Source of the DNA: Bacillota bacterium
GTDB taxonomy: Bacteria > Bacillota > Desulfotomaculia > Desulfotomaculales > Desulfallaceae
Direction of reading: 5' to 3'
Length of the DNA stretch: 6,297 bases
Assembly (NCBI GenBank): GCA_009781965.1
Contig: WQUS01000114.1
Span: 1-6,297 of the forward strand
The notes beneath the pieces were generated by a model. The model saw only the letters and a program-made list of their open reading frames with translations, did not search any database and was not told the DNA's origin. A program made the position numbers and the translations under genes. Below, in pieces: positions 1-6,130 of this stretch. Position 1 is the first letter of the stretch; every line of letters starts with the position of its first letter.

Positions 1-915
1 GATGATGTCGAGCAGCCGCAGGGATAGTTTTTCCAGCCGCTTACCTTCGGTATAGATATAGTTGGCGGACATAAAGCTGTTTTCCTCGTCCAGCTGCCGG
101 GAACGCAGCAGATCGGCGTAGCCCACAATGGAGGTCAAGGGCGTTTTTAACTCGTGGGCGAAAGCGGCGACAAATCTTTCCCTTGACCGGGCCGCCTCCT
201 GTAACTCGGTCATATGGGATTCCAAGGCGTTGGCCATGGTATTGAAATCGGCGGTTAAAACTCCCAGCTCATCGTTACTCGCATGTTTGGCGCGGATACT
301 GTAATTGCCTGCCGCCATACCTTTCGCCGCGTCGGATAGGATACGAATCGGTCTGGTCAGCCAAAAGGACATCATGGACATCACAATCGCCCCGAAGAGC
401 AGCGCCAGCAGGGTTATATTGCGGTAAATCGCAAATCCGGTGTTCCGGTCGTCGAAAACAGAAGATATATCCTTGAAAGTTTCCAGATAAATAACTCGTC
501 CCATGACCTTGACGCTGGTAGCCGTGTTAATATAATAATGTCTTTGTTCCCTGATGACGCGATAAGCCTGCGTGGTGTCGGTAATGGCGTTCAGCAAAGC
601 GTTGTCCGCGTTCAGTCCTTCGGAGGCATAAACAGCCTGTTTGTTTTCGCCGCTGATGCGGATATAACGGCCTGTTTTCAGGGTGGCGGCAATTTCTACA
701 ATCGTGGTGTCTTCTAAACGGCCATATTTTAACGGCGCGTTCATGGCAATGGTGGCAAAGGCAAAGCGCAGGATGTTGTTTTCGTCCATGGCTTGACGGG
801 TTTCGCGCTGGATTGCCGCGTTAAACAGCGAGTTAACCAGATAGATGCCGCTAAATCCCAGCGCTATGGCAATGACGGCAATGGTGGCGAAAAACACCTT
901 CAGTGTAAATCTCAT
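1..915 (-). CDS. Sensor histidine kinase, 3' part missing (runs off window)
   Basis: Reading from the ATG at 915, 305 codons stay open to the window edge. The protein is a membrane sensor kinase that would autophosphorylate on His and pass the phosphate to the regulator encoded just upstream. Visible in order: membrane segment 1 (about residues 7-29), an extracytoplasmic sensor region (about 30-163), membrane segment 2 (about 164-186), a HAMP linker starting at the TRPI motif (187-190) and ending near residue 240, then a HisKA domain with the H-box FAHELKTPL, where His254 is the phosphoacceptor. The catalytic ATPase domain (N, G1, G2 boxes) would lie outside the window. The start overlaps the regulator stop as ATGA (912-915), and GAGG lies 7 bases before the ATG, so the two are translationally coupled. 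The sensor region has no family I recognise, so the signal is unknown. Confidence 0.95.
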   Translation of the reverse strand, partial: MRFTLKVFFATIAVIAIALGFSGIYLVNSLFNAAIQRETRQAMDENNILRFAFATIAMNAPLKYGRLEDTTIVEIAATLKTGRYIRISGENKQAVYASEGLNADNALLNAITDTTQAYRVIREQRHYYINTATSVKVMGRVIYLETFKDISSVFDDRNTGFAIYRNITLLALLFGAIVMSMMSFWLTRPIRILSDAAKGMAAGNYSIRAKHASNDELGVLTADFNTMANALESHMTELQEAARSRERFVAAFAHELKTPLTSIVGYADLLRSRQLDEENSFMSANYIYTEGKRLEKLSLRLLDII

Positions 916-1586
916 TTTGGCGCCTCTAACCGGTAACCAACCTTATGGACGGTTACCAGGACATTGTCCCAGCCAAGCTTCCGGCGCAAACGCTGCACAT
1001 GCAAATCCACCGTACGGCTATCCCCGTCATACTCGTTTTCCCAAACCCTTTCGTAAAGCAGCTCGCGAAATAAGGCGATGTTTTTATGCTTGACAAAAAG
1101 CGCCAACAGACCGAATTCTTTCGCGGTCAGGTAAATCGGCTGCCCGCTTTTGGTTACCCGATGGGCTTCAAAATCAATTTCTACGTCGCCGTATCGAGCC
1201 CGGCGCTCTGTTTTATGGTAACGGCGCAACACAGTTTCAATGCGCGCCAGCAATTCAATCATGTCAAAGGGTTTGACCAAATAATCATCGGCGCCCAGCC
1301 GCAGCCCTTTGACTTTATCCTGCAGAGTGTGTTTGGCGGTGACGAAGATCACCGGGATATCCAGCGGCCGGATATATTCCAAAAGTTCATAACCGTCAAT
1401 CTCGGGCATCATAATGTCCAGCAGGATTAAATCGAACTTTTCGTTTTCGATCTTGCGCACGCCTACCGCGCCGTCAGCCGCCGTTTGGCATTTATATCCG
1501 GCTTCCGACAGATGCAAAGCAATCAAATCCCGAATCGGCTGCTCATCCTCAACAATCAGCACCTTAATTATTGCGGCCACCCCCAA
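912..1586 (-). CDS. OmpR/PhoB-family response regulator
   Basis: A 224-residue two-domain DNA-binding regulator of normal family length. The receiver domain (about 7-118) has the acidic pair Glu13-Asp14, phosphoacceptor Asp57 in LLDIMMPEIDG, Thr83 and Lys105 in the VKPF motif. A winged-helix domain (about 128-222) has the family's TAKEFGLL, the recognition-helix stretch SRTVDLHVQRLRRKL and the final VGYRLE. Its partner is the kinase that overlaps it by 4 bases. The start is not ATG. The TTG at 1586 has GAGG 5 bases upstream and is preferred; GTG at 1580 is the alternative, but its only nearby purine run touches the codon. Either start puts the gene inside the 3' end of the secreted-protein gene (19 bases of overlap from TTG), so all three genes form one operon. 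Such proteins bind direct repeats with about 11-bp period; a candidate site lies at 5115-5153. Confidence 0.96.
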   Translation of the reverse strand: MGVAAIIKVLIVEDEQPIRDLIALHLSEAGYKCQTAADGAVGVRKIENEKFDLILLDIMMPEIDGYELLEYIRPLDIPVIFVTAKHTLQDKVKGLRLGADDYLVKPFDMIELLARIETVLRRYHKTERRARYGDVEIDFEAHRVTKSGQPIYLTAKEFGLLALFVKHKNIALFRELLYERVWENEYDGDSRTVDLHVQRLRRKLGWDNVLVTVHKVGYRLEAPK

Positions 1587-2632
1587 TACTGCCTCGCTTT
1601 ATTGTCAATTACGTCTAAATTATCAGTTTCCCGACCGGCATAAGTTTGTTTAAACCTGGTATCCTCCAAAAAATAACCGGCCCGTTGGTAATAAATGTTG
1701 TAATCTTTTTTAATCACTGCGATACCGCTGGGGTTGTAAGTTACATAGCGGGCAATTAGCGTCAGATCTTTATTGCCGTCTCCGTCAATATCCCGGAAAG
1801 AGATGGCGTCGATGGCGTAAAAGTTCACATAATCATGCATCGGCTGGAAATTCCATAATATGCTGCCCTTTTGATCGATCAAATAAAGCATCAAATAATT
1901 TTGTCCGGCCATATCAAAAAAGCCGGGGACCACCTCAACAACACCAAATTTTTCAAAATGTTCCGTAAAGCGTTGCAATGTTATCGGCTGAAAGCCCTTT
2001 GCCAGAAGCGTATCTAAGGTTGGGGCGGTAAAAAGAAACTCTGTGGAGATACCGTCGCGCACAAAAGCAATCACCGCCTGATCGGTTTTGTTCATATCAA
2101 AGCGGTTTAATTTATCCGACACCCGGGGGTCGCGATAAAACCCCGCCTGGTTTTGGAAGAGCACGTCAGCCACCTGGTAGGTTTTACCCACGTAAAGGCC
2201 GGAATCATTTTGGCAGGCGCAAATGACCATAATGTCGTCCAAATTATCGCCATTCAAATCACCAAAAGAAATGCTGAGCACATTGCGGTTTATTTGCCGC
2301 GTCTGGCCTTTAAACCAGCTGTTGCTGATGAAATCGTCGGTTTTCATGGCCACGGAACCGTCTTCCCGTACGCCAAACAGAGCCAGCCGGCGGTATGCTT
2401 TGTTGATGGCCGGTATAATTCTCAGCCGGCCCAAGGCGGCGTGTTCCAGTTCGAAAGCCTGGTTGGGAACAACTTCAAAGCCATTGCGCGCAATATCCGA
2501 TTCAAATTGTACCTGCTTAAAGCTATGGCGGTAGGCGTCCCAAAGGGCTTGCTGATCATTGGCGGACAGCACCGGAACGGCAAACAACACCAGGGGTACA
2601 ATCAGAAAAAAAACAAGCGCCGCGTTCCTCAT
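1568..2632 (-). CDS. Secreted FG-GAP/VCBS-like repeat protein
   Basis: A 354-residue protein with a clear Sec signal peptide: Arg2, a hydrophobic stretch about 4-20, and likely cleavage after LSA near residue 24. Two acidic loops of the FG-GAP/VCBS (calcium-binding, beta-propeller-like) type are visible: SFGDLNGDNLDD (Asp125, Asn127, Asp129, Asp132, Asp133) and SFRDIDGDGNKD (Asp281, Asp283, Asp285, Asp289). Between and around them the sequence is beta-rich with no catalytic motif I recognise. The mature protein probably acts outside the membrane. The ATG at 2632 is preceded by AGGA about 10 bases upstream. The gene is first in the operon with the response regulator and kinase, and its last codons overlap the regulator. 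That linkage makes a role as extracytoplasmic accessory or ligand-binding partner of the kinase plausible, but this is inference. It could equally be an envelope protein under the pair's control. Confidence 0.85.
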   Translation of the reverse strand: MRNAALVFFLIVPLVLFAVPVLSANDQQALWDAYRHSFKQVQFESDIARNGFEVVPNQAFELEHAALGRLRIIPAINKAYRRLALFGVREDGSVAMKTDDFISNSWFKGQTRQINRNVLSISFGDLNGDNLDDIMVICACQNDSGLYVGKTYQVADVLFQNQAGFYRDPRVSDKLNRFDMNKTDQAVIAFVRDGISTEFLFTAPTLDTLLAKGFQPITLQRFTEHFEKFGVVEVVPGFFDMAGQNYLMLYLIDQKGSILWNFQPMHDYVNFYAIDAISFRDIDGDGNKDLTLIARYVTYNPSGIAVIKKDYNIYYQRAGYFLEDTRFKQTYAGRETDNLDVIDNKARQYWGWPQ

Positions 2633-2669
2633 CGCTAACCATTCCTGCCTGTAATCTCGTTTGTTCTAT

Positions 2670-2697
2670 ATTATAATGGCATTTTCTGAAAAGACAA
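2670..2697 (-). promoter_or_regulatory. Sigma-70-type promoter of the secreted protein/two-component operon
   Basis: On the minus strand TTGTCT (2697-2692, 4 of 6 to TTGACA), a 16-base spacer and a perfect TATAAT (2675-2670) lie about 38 bases before the ATG at 2632. The predicted leader is about 30 bases. This separates the three-gene operon from the exosortase gene upstream, although no hairpin terminator is visible in the 113-base gap, so some read-through is possible. Confidence 0.7.
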
Positions 2698-2745
2698 TCA
2701 TCATTTCCGGCTATCACTCAGGTTAATTGTTTTGTTTTAATGGTG

Positions 2746-3576
2746 TTACTTGCCCTTACCGGAACGGCCTGCCTGGTAACCGGCGTAGCGTCTCCGCAGG
2801 ACAGAAGCCAAGTAAAATAAGCAATAGAGCGCCAAGCAGATAACCATTATCAATAACGCATATACCGTAAATCCCCCACGGTTATTCCTGTAGGCCCCGT
2901 TTAGCGCAGGAACCCCCAGAGTAACCGCCAAGTAGCAAAACAGGGGCGGCAGATATTGATAAACCCTCGGCCCGCATGAATGTTCCCCATCGGAGAAAAG
3001 ACTGCGGCGCCGGTTTTTTTCCGCTGGCCAGGCTATTTTCCGGACCGCATATTCCGCCAGATGATAGATAACAAACAAAGATGTGCAATACAGAATTACC
3101 CCAAGGGCCAGATGCACCCTCTCCGGCGTGATCCAGCCGCCCGCCAAATCATGTGCAGGCAGATAAAATAAAATGTAAACCGAAAATATAATGCGTAAAC
3201 TATTGACGAAAATGGTTAAGCAATAGGAAGCGCCCAGGCTTATGGCCAGCCAGCGGCAGCTTCGCCCCATTGTGCCCATCCGGTGGACGAAGGGGTAAAA
3301 AAGGGCGGCAAAAGTAATAATCATGAACTGGACCCCGGAGCAAGCCGGCGCGATAATAAATTGAAAGTGGTTATTGATATATCCCACCTGGGGATCCAGC
3401 GTAAAAGTAATTCCGCTCAGCAGTTTGACGCACCGGATCGTGGGGGCCAGAATCCATGCCAGCTCATAAACGCCGGCTTGGCTGTAATAGTATTTCAGCC
3501 CCCCGATAATAATCAAGCCCCCCAAGTAAAACAGCCCATACCGCTTACCGATTAACCTTAGCTCAGCGCCGCTCAT
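2746..3576 (-). CDS. Exosortase/archaeosortase-family transmembrane cysteine peptidase
   Basis: A 276-residue multi-pass membrane protein. The family's three invariant residues appear in their usual contexts and order: Cys79 in APACSGVQF, Arg128 in NSLRI, and His155 in ERVHLALGV, each near a hydrophobic membrane segment. Exosortases cleave, and are proposed to transfer, proteins carrying a short C-terminal signal of PEP-like motif, membrane helix and basic tail. After the conserved core (about 15-178) a loop of charged residues leads to two more membrane segments (about 208-224 and 235-259) and a basic tail. The phrase VPALNGAYR in that part resembles the C-terminal extensions of single-target exosortases; I suspect an XrtK- or XrtN-like subtype but cannot settle it. 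The gene starts 3 bases after the stop of the VIT/NodB fusion gene with only a weak ribosome binding site, which suggests translational coupling. That neighbour carries the only sorting-signal-like segment in the window and is the likely substrate. Confidence 0.82.
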   Translation of the reverse strand: MSGAELRLIGKRYGLFYLGGLIIIGGLKYYYSQAGVYELAWILAPTIRCVKLLSGITFTLDPQVGYINNHFQFIIAPACSGVQFMIITFAALFYPFVHRMGTMGRSCRWLAISLGASYCLTIFVNSLRIIFSVYILFYLPAHDLAGGWITPERVHLALGVILYCTSLFVIYHLAEYAVRKIAWPAEKNRRRSLFSDGEHSCGPRVYQYLPPLFCYLAVTLGVPALNGAYRNNRGGFTVYALLIMVICLALYCLFYLASVLRRRYAGYQAGRSGKGK

Positions 3577-3579
3577 TAC

Positions 3580-5061
3580 TTACGCCGCCGCCACAGTTGA
3601 TAAACTGCTTTCCGGCTGTTTGGACTGCCCGTTTAGCATTTCGGAGACAGTCACCGGTTCCAGCCCCTGCTGCCGCAAATTCTCAATCACCAGCGGCAGC
3701 GCTTGAAGGGTATTGGGATGGCCCTCGTGCAGGACGATAATGGAACCAGGTTGCACGTTTTTTTGGATATTAGCCACAATTTTTGCGGGGGCAGGATTTT
3801 CCCAGTCCCGGGGATCCACATCCCACAGGATTACCCGGTAACCTTGTTGTTTTGCCGCCGTCAGCAGCGCCTCGCTGTATCTGCCATAAGGTGGACGCAG
3901 CAGGGTTACCGGCTGCCCGGCTGCTGTTTGCACCTGGCTGTTTACGAGAGCCAAATCGTTGCTCATATCTGCGCCAGTCATCTTATCCAGCCTGGCATGC
4001 GCCCATGCATGGCTGCCTATTTCACTGCCCTGTTCCACCACTTGACAGGCCAGCTCGGGATAATCTTTAATCCGCTGACCAACCATGAAAAAAGTGGCCC
4101 GGACATTGTACTTCCGCAGCACGGCCAGATACTGCCCGGTCATTTGGGGATAAGGGCCGTCGTCAAAAGTTAGGGCGACTAAGTTATTGGCGCCGGCAAC
4201 TTTGTCAACTAACTGGTTATCTGTGGCAGACGCCGGTTTTACCGGCGGAACCGGCGCTGCTGTCTGCTTATCACTATCCACTTGGCTGGTTGTTTGGTCC
4301 GGCTCTTTTTTTACAGCCGCCGGCGGATTAGCTGCCGGCCCGGCCCCGCTTTGGCCGGCGACCGCAGGCGGAATGTCTTGCGGGGCAATGGTTTTAGCAT
4401 CCCCAGGTTGCCCTGGTTTGTTGAACTCCTGCTGCAAAGTATTATCCGATTTCCGGCCGGCCTCCGCTCCGGCGTTCTTATACAAGCCGGACATGGGGTA
4501 GACATGGGTCGGAAAGCAGTAAAGATAACAGCAAATGGCCAATAAAAGCATAGCCCCGGATAGCATACGCAATAATAGCGCCGACCTGATGCTATTTTTT
4601 TTACTAGCGGGAATAAAAATAAATGCCTGCCTACTCCTTTTCAACAACCGGTACAAAACAACCAGCAGAAGCATGAACAAAGATCCGGCAGCAAGAACCG
4701 GCCAGCCTGGCTCCGCTCCCACATCATAACCTCCGCCAACGGCAAAGTCGGACACTCCCTGAGGCAAGGGCAGCGGCTGGTTTACACCAGTGCTTTTCCC
4801 CTCCGGATTGGCATAAGTTTGTTTAACATAGATGTCGGCAATGACGCCATTGATATTCGCCGTCACATTGGTCGCCTTCAGAGGCAAGCTGTCCACTGCC
4901 GACTGATCTCCGCCTTTGATAAAAAAGTAGGGCGCCAGGGTCGCGCCGTCCTCCGGCTCGCCGCCGCTTTCCGCCCCGTAAGCCAAACCGGGCGCGGCAA
5001 TAATGAAACATAGCGCCGCAATTAATCTGTACCACCAAATTCTTTTTCCTTTCATTTCCAT
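3580..5061 (-). CDS. Signal peptide - truncated VIT domain - two TM - NodB polysaccharide deacetylase fusion
   Basis: A 493-residue surface protein. Residues 1-30 are a Sec signal peptide. Residues 41-86 match the start of a VIT (vault/inter-alpha-trypsin) domain (APYFFIKGGD, TNVTANINGVIADIYVKQTYAN) but stop after about 45 residues; the rest of the VIT and any vWA domain are absent. A Pro-rich stretch leads to AEPG (116-119), a hydrophobic helix (119-139) and a basic RLLKRSR tail, a PEP-CTERM-like signal placed internally. A second membrane helix (about 162-182) and a low-complexity Pro/Ala/Gln linker (190-290) follow. The NodB domain (291-480) has all five motifs: TFDDGP (Asp300, Asp301), SHAWAH (His351, His355), RPPYG (Arg389), DVDPRDW and VLHEG (His445). 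It should therefore be an active metal-dependent deacetylase of peptidoglycan or another N-acetylated glycan outside the membrane. GAAGG lies 5 bases before the ATG at 5061. ATG 5055 is a less well spaced alternative. The exosortase gene follows. Confidence 0.88.
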   Translation of the reverse strand: MEMKGKRIWWYRLIAALCFIIAAPGLAYGAESGGEPEDGATLAPYFFIKGGDQSAVDSLPLKATNVTANINGVIADIYVKQTYANPEGKSTGVNQPLPLPQGVSDFAVGGGYDVGAEPGWPVLAAGSLFMLLLVVLYRLLKRSRQAFIFIPASKKNSIRSALLLRMLSGAMLLLAICCYLYCFPTHVYPMSGLYKNAGAEAGRKSDNTLQQEFNKPGQPGDAKTIAPQDIPPAVAGQSGAGPAANPPAAVKKEPDQTTSQVDSDKQTAAPVPPVKPASATDNQLVDKVAGANNLVALTFDDGPYPQMTGQYLAVLRKYNVRATFFMVGQRIKDYPELACQVVEQGSEIGSHAWAHARLDKMTGADMSNDLALVNSQVQTAAGQPVTLLRPPYGRYSEALLTAAKQQGYRVILWDVDPRDWENPAPAKIVANIQKNVQPGSIIVLHEGHPNTLQALPLVIENLRQQGLEPVTVSEMLNGQSKQPESSLSTVAAA

Positions 5062-5098
5062 ACCCGCCTTCTTTTAAGTTAAAATGTATTTCGCGTTT

Positions 5099-5153
5099 AT
5101 CTTACAAAATTCAACCATCAAAAAGGCGTCAAAAAAGCATCATTTTTGCATCA
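5099..5153 (-). promoter_or_regulatory. Candidate PhoB/PhoP-type operator and activated promoter
   Basis: On the minus strand four hexamers lie at exactly 11-base spacing: TGATGC (5153-5148), TGATGC (5142-5137), TGACGC (5131-5126) and TGATGG (5120-5115), each separated by 5 A/T-rich bases. Ten bases after the last one is TAAGAT (5104-5099), 4 of 6 to the -10 consensus. There is no good -35; that position (about 5127-5122) is covered by the third repeat. Four 6-base repeats with 5-base spacers is the known layout of sites for Bacillus PhoP, and tandem sites overlapping the -35 are typical of PhoB-class activation. The array precedes the NodB/exosortase operon by 54 bases. The OmpR-family regulator encoded downstream is the obvious candidate ligand, which is inference. 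Confidence 0.6.
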
Positions 5154-5176
5154 TCAAAAAAATGCGCAAAAAGTAA

Positions 5177-5184
5177 AAAACAGC
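5177..5184. repeat. Target-site duplication, left copy (AAAACAGC)
   Basis: These eight bases immediately before the element at 5185 are identical to those immediately after it (5451-5458). Identity stops exactly at the element ends on both sides, as expected of a transposition footprint. Confidence 0.8.
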
Positions 5185-5219
5185 GTTACTGGTCAGACCC
5201 TGTGTTTGTTAGTACTCAT

Positions 5220-5282
5220 AGCCCAGGCACGCAAGACCGTTAACCGGAAGCGATTTCTCGGCGAGCATGAGCGCACGGTTAA
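5220..5282. repeat. Palindromic repeat unit, copy A
   Basis: This 63-bp unit starts AGCCCAGGC and ends CGGTTAA. It contains an 8-bp inverted repeat, GTTAACCG (5239-5246) and CGGTTAAC (5276-5283, one base beyond the unit), enclosing a second short palindrome CTCG-G-CGAG. It is nearly identical to copy B and diverged from copy C. Confidence 0.85.
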
Positions 5283-5288
5283 CTCGAT

Positions 5289-5316
5289 GTTCGAAGTTCG
5301 AGGTTCGAGGTTCGAA
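5289..5316. repeat. Four tandem 7-bp units (GTTCGAA/GTTCGAG)
   Basis: GTTCGAA, GTTCGAG, GTTCGAG and GTTCGAA follow each other without a gap, so the array is bounded by two TTCGAA palindromes. It sits between repeat copies A and B in the mobile element and probably arose by slippage. Confidence 0.85.
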
Positions 5317-5341
5317 ACTATTTAGTGTTCGTTGATCCTCA

Positions 5342-5403
5342 AGCCCAGGCACGCAAGACCGTTAACCGGAAGCGATTTCTCGGCGAGCATAAGCGTACGG
5401 TAA
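5342..5403. repeat. Palindromic repeat unit, copy B
   Basis: This copy is identical to copy A from AGCCCAGGC through GCGAGCAT. It then differs by G to A, C to T and loss of one T in the right arm (ACGGTAA instead of ACGGTTAA), so its outer stem is shorter. It lies in the same orientation as copy A inside the 266-bp element. Confidence 0.85.
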
Positions 5404-5450
5404 TAGTTTTGTGCCGGATGGTGCGAAAGCAGTAACGTGTGAACAGTAAC

Positions 5451-5458
5451 AAAACAGC
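5451..5458. repeat. Target-site duplication, right copy (AAAACAGC)
   Basis: This is the right-hand partner of 5177-5184 and directly abuts the terminator stem. On the minus strand it reads GCTGTTTT and supplies the only T residues now following the terminator hairpin. Confidence 0.8.
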
Positions 5459-5495
5459 ACCAAGGCAGACCGCTTTAATGGCTGTCTGCCTTGGT
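5451..5495 (-). terminator. Rho-independent terminator of the coiled-coil gene, T-tract interrupted
   Basis: A perfect 12-bp stem (5484-5495 with 5459-5470, ACCAAGGCAGAC and its complement) encloses a 13-base loop. Reading the minus strand it is followed by GCTGTTTT and then the mobile element. It lies about 75 bases past the stop at 5572. Removing the element and one target duplication restores the tail GCTGTTTTTTACTTTTT, a much stronger T-tract. Confidence 0.75.
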
Positions 5496-5571
5496 AAATT
5501 ACCGGCGTTTTAGGTTTGTTAGGCTCAGGTTCACCCGGCCGCTCATTTATGGCGCAAACGGCACGCCATTT

Positions 5572-6102
5572 TCAGGTGGCCCTTCTTTCGGCAAGCAACA
5601 AACGCAACTCCCGATCATGCCGTTTCAAGGTCATTGCATGCTCCGTACTTTGATGGGCCAAAAACTCCAGCCGTTCTTCCAGCTTAGTCAGCGATTCATT
5701 GATCCGGTTAAAATTATCTTGCATTAACGATTGCTGATCAAAAAGGGCGCGGATCTTTTCAATCAATTCGTTCTCCAGGCGCAGTTCCAGGTGTGCAAAC
5801 CTGGTCTTCAGCTCACTAAAGCCGGATTCAACAGTATCAAACCGGGTTTCCAAATTATCCAACCGGGTTTCCAAAACATCAAACCGGGTTTCCAAACTAT
5901 CCAACCTGGTTTCAACAGCATCTAACCTGATTTCCAAGTGATCAAACCTGGTTTCCAGATGATCAAAACGAATTTCAAGCTTGTCCACCTTGGAGCCGAC
6001 TTTTTGAATATCCTCTTTAAGTTCTAGCTTTAATTGTTGTTGCCCCTGCTTCAGAAAGCTGAGCTGGTCAAGAATTAAATTTAATATTTGTTCCTGTTCC
6101 AT
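5572..6102 (-). CDS. Ten-heptad coiled-coil protein of unknown function
   Basis: A 176-residue protein with no signal peptide or membrane segment, so probably cytoplasmic. After a Gln/Leu-rich helix (1-41), residues 42-111 are ten uninterrupted seven-residue repeats of consensus L-E-T-R-F/L-D-x. Leu or Val occupies position 1 at 42, 49, 56 and so on to 105, and Phe or Leu position 5 in every unit, which is a regular parallel-type coiled coil. A further helical, charged region (112-176) ends in LLLAERRAT. I recognise no family; a scaffold or oligomerising role is the most that can be said. ATG 6102 is chosen because AGGGG lies 7 bases upstream. ATG 6108 is too close to that site, and TTG 6117 would lie upstream of it. 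The gene has its own promoter and terminator and is flanked by mobile-element sequence on both sides. Confidence 0.8.
   Translation of the reverse strand: MEQEQILNLILDQLSFLKQGQQQLKLELKEDIQKVGSKVDKLEIRFDHLETRFDHLEIRLDAVETRLDSLETRFDVLETRLDNLETRFDTVESGFSELKTRFAHLELRLENELIEKIRALFDQQSLMQDNFNRINESLTKLEERLEFLAHQSTEHAMTLKRHDRELRLLLAERRAT
5770..5979 (-). repeat. 21-bp tandem repeats coding the ten heptads
   Basis: Ten in-frame 21-bp units encode the L-E-T-R-F/L-D-x heptads. Several are near-identical at DNA level, with recurring AACCGGGTTTCCAA on the plus strand around 5840-5895, while the outer units have diverged. This indicates growth by tandem duplication or slippage within the gene. Confidence 0.8.
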
Positions 6103-6130
6103 AAACATACCCCTCAATTGAGATAGGCAT

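Larger units (their letters stand above)
5185..5450. mobile_element. Non-coding miniature inverted-repeat transposable element (266 bp)
   Basis: The ends form an imperfect inverted repeat: GTTACTGGTCAGAC (5185-5198) against the complement of 5437-5450, GTTACTGTTCACAC, matching at 12 of 14 positions. An exact 8-bp direct repeat AAAACAGC flanks it. Inside are two copies of a 62-63-bp palindromic repeat (5220-5282, 5342-5403) separated by four 7-bp tandem units (5289-5316); a second CAGTAAC sits just inside the right end (5430-5436). There is no open reading frame of note, so it must be moved, if at all, by a transposase encoded elsewhere. Another element with the same left end starts at 6198. 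The TIR does not match an IS family I can name with confidence. Confidence 0.8.

Noticed and set aside
2698..2745. A second copy of the 11-bp regulator repeats before the two-component operon
   Set aside because: TGATAG and TGATGA occur on the minus strand but 13 bases apart and only twice, so the register is not met.
2700..2745. Terminator after the exosortase gene
   Set aside because: The stretch is AT-rich but I found no stable stem followed by a T-tract on the minus strand.
3703..4173. Plus-strand open frame of 156 codons opposite the NodB domain
   Set aside because: It is the antisense shadow of a gene with all five NodB motifs and shows no domain. The other plus-strand frames (845-1093, 1086-1430, 2153-2638, 4187-4501, 5491-5727) are rejected for the same reason.
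4311..4566. A separate NodB gene starting internally, for example at the Met codon at 4566
   Set aside because: The frame is open from 5061 with a good ribosome binding site and signal peptide there, and I see no strong site before 4566; a secondary start cannot be excluded.
5220..5403. Possible small CRISPR array
   Set aside because: The two copies are long (62-63 bp), palindromic and separated by a 59-bp stretch that itself holds 7-bp tandem units; terminal repeats and a target duplication show a mobile element instead.
5770..5979. Regular 21-bp repeats as a CRISPR or iteron array
   Set aside because: The period is exactly 7 codons, in frame, without spacers, and codes a coiled coil.
6103..6117. 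Longer coiled-coil protein from TTG 6117 or ATG 6108
   Set aside because: The AGGGG ribosome binding site lies inside this stretch and is correctly spaced only for ATG 6102.
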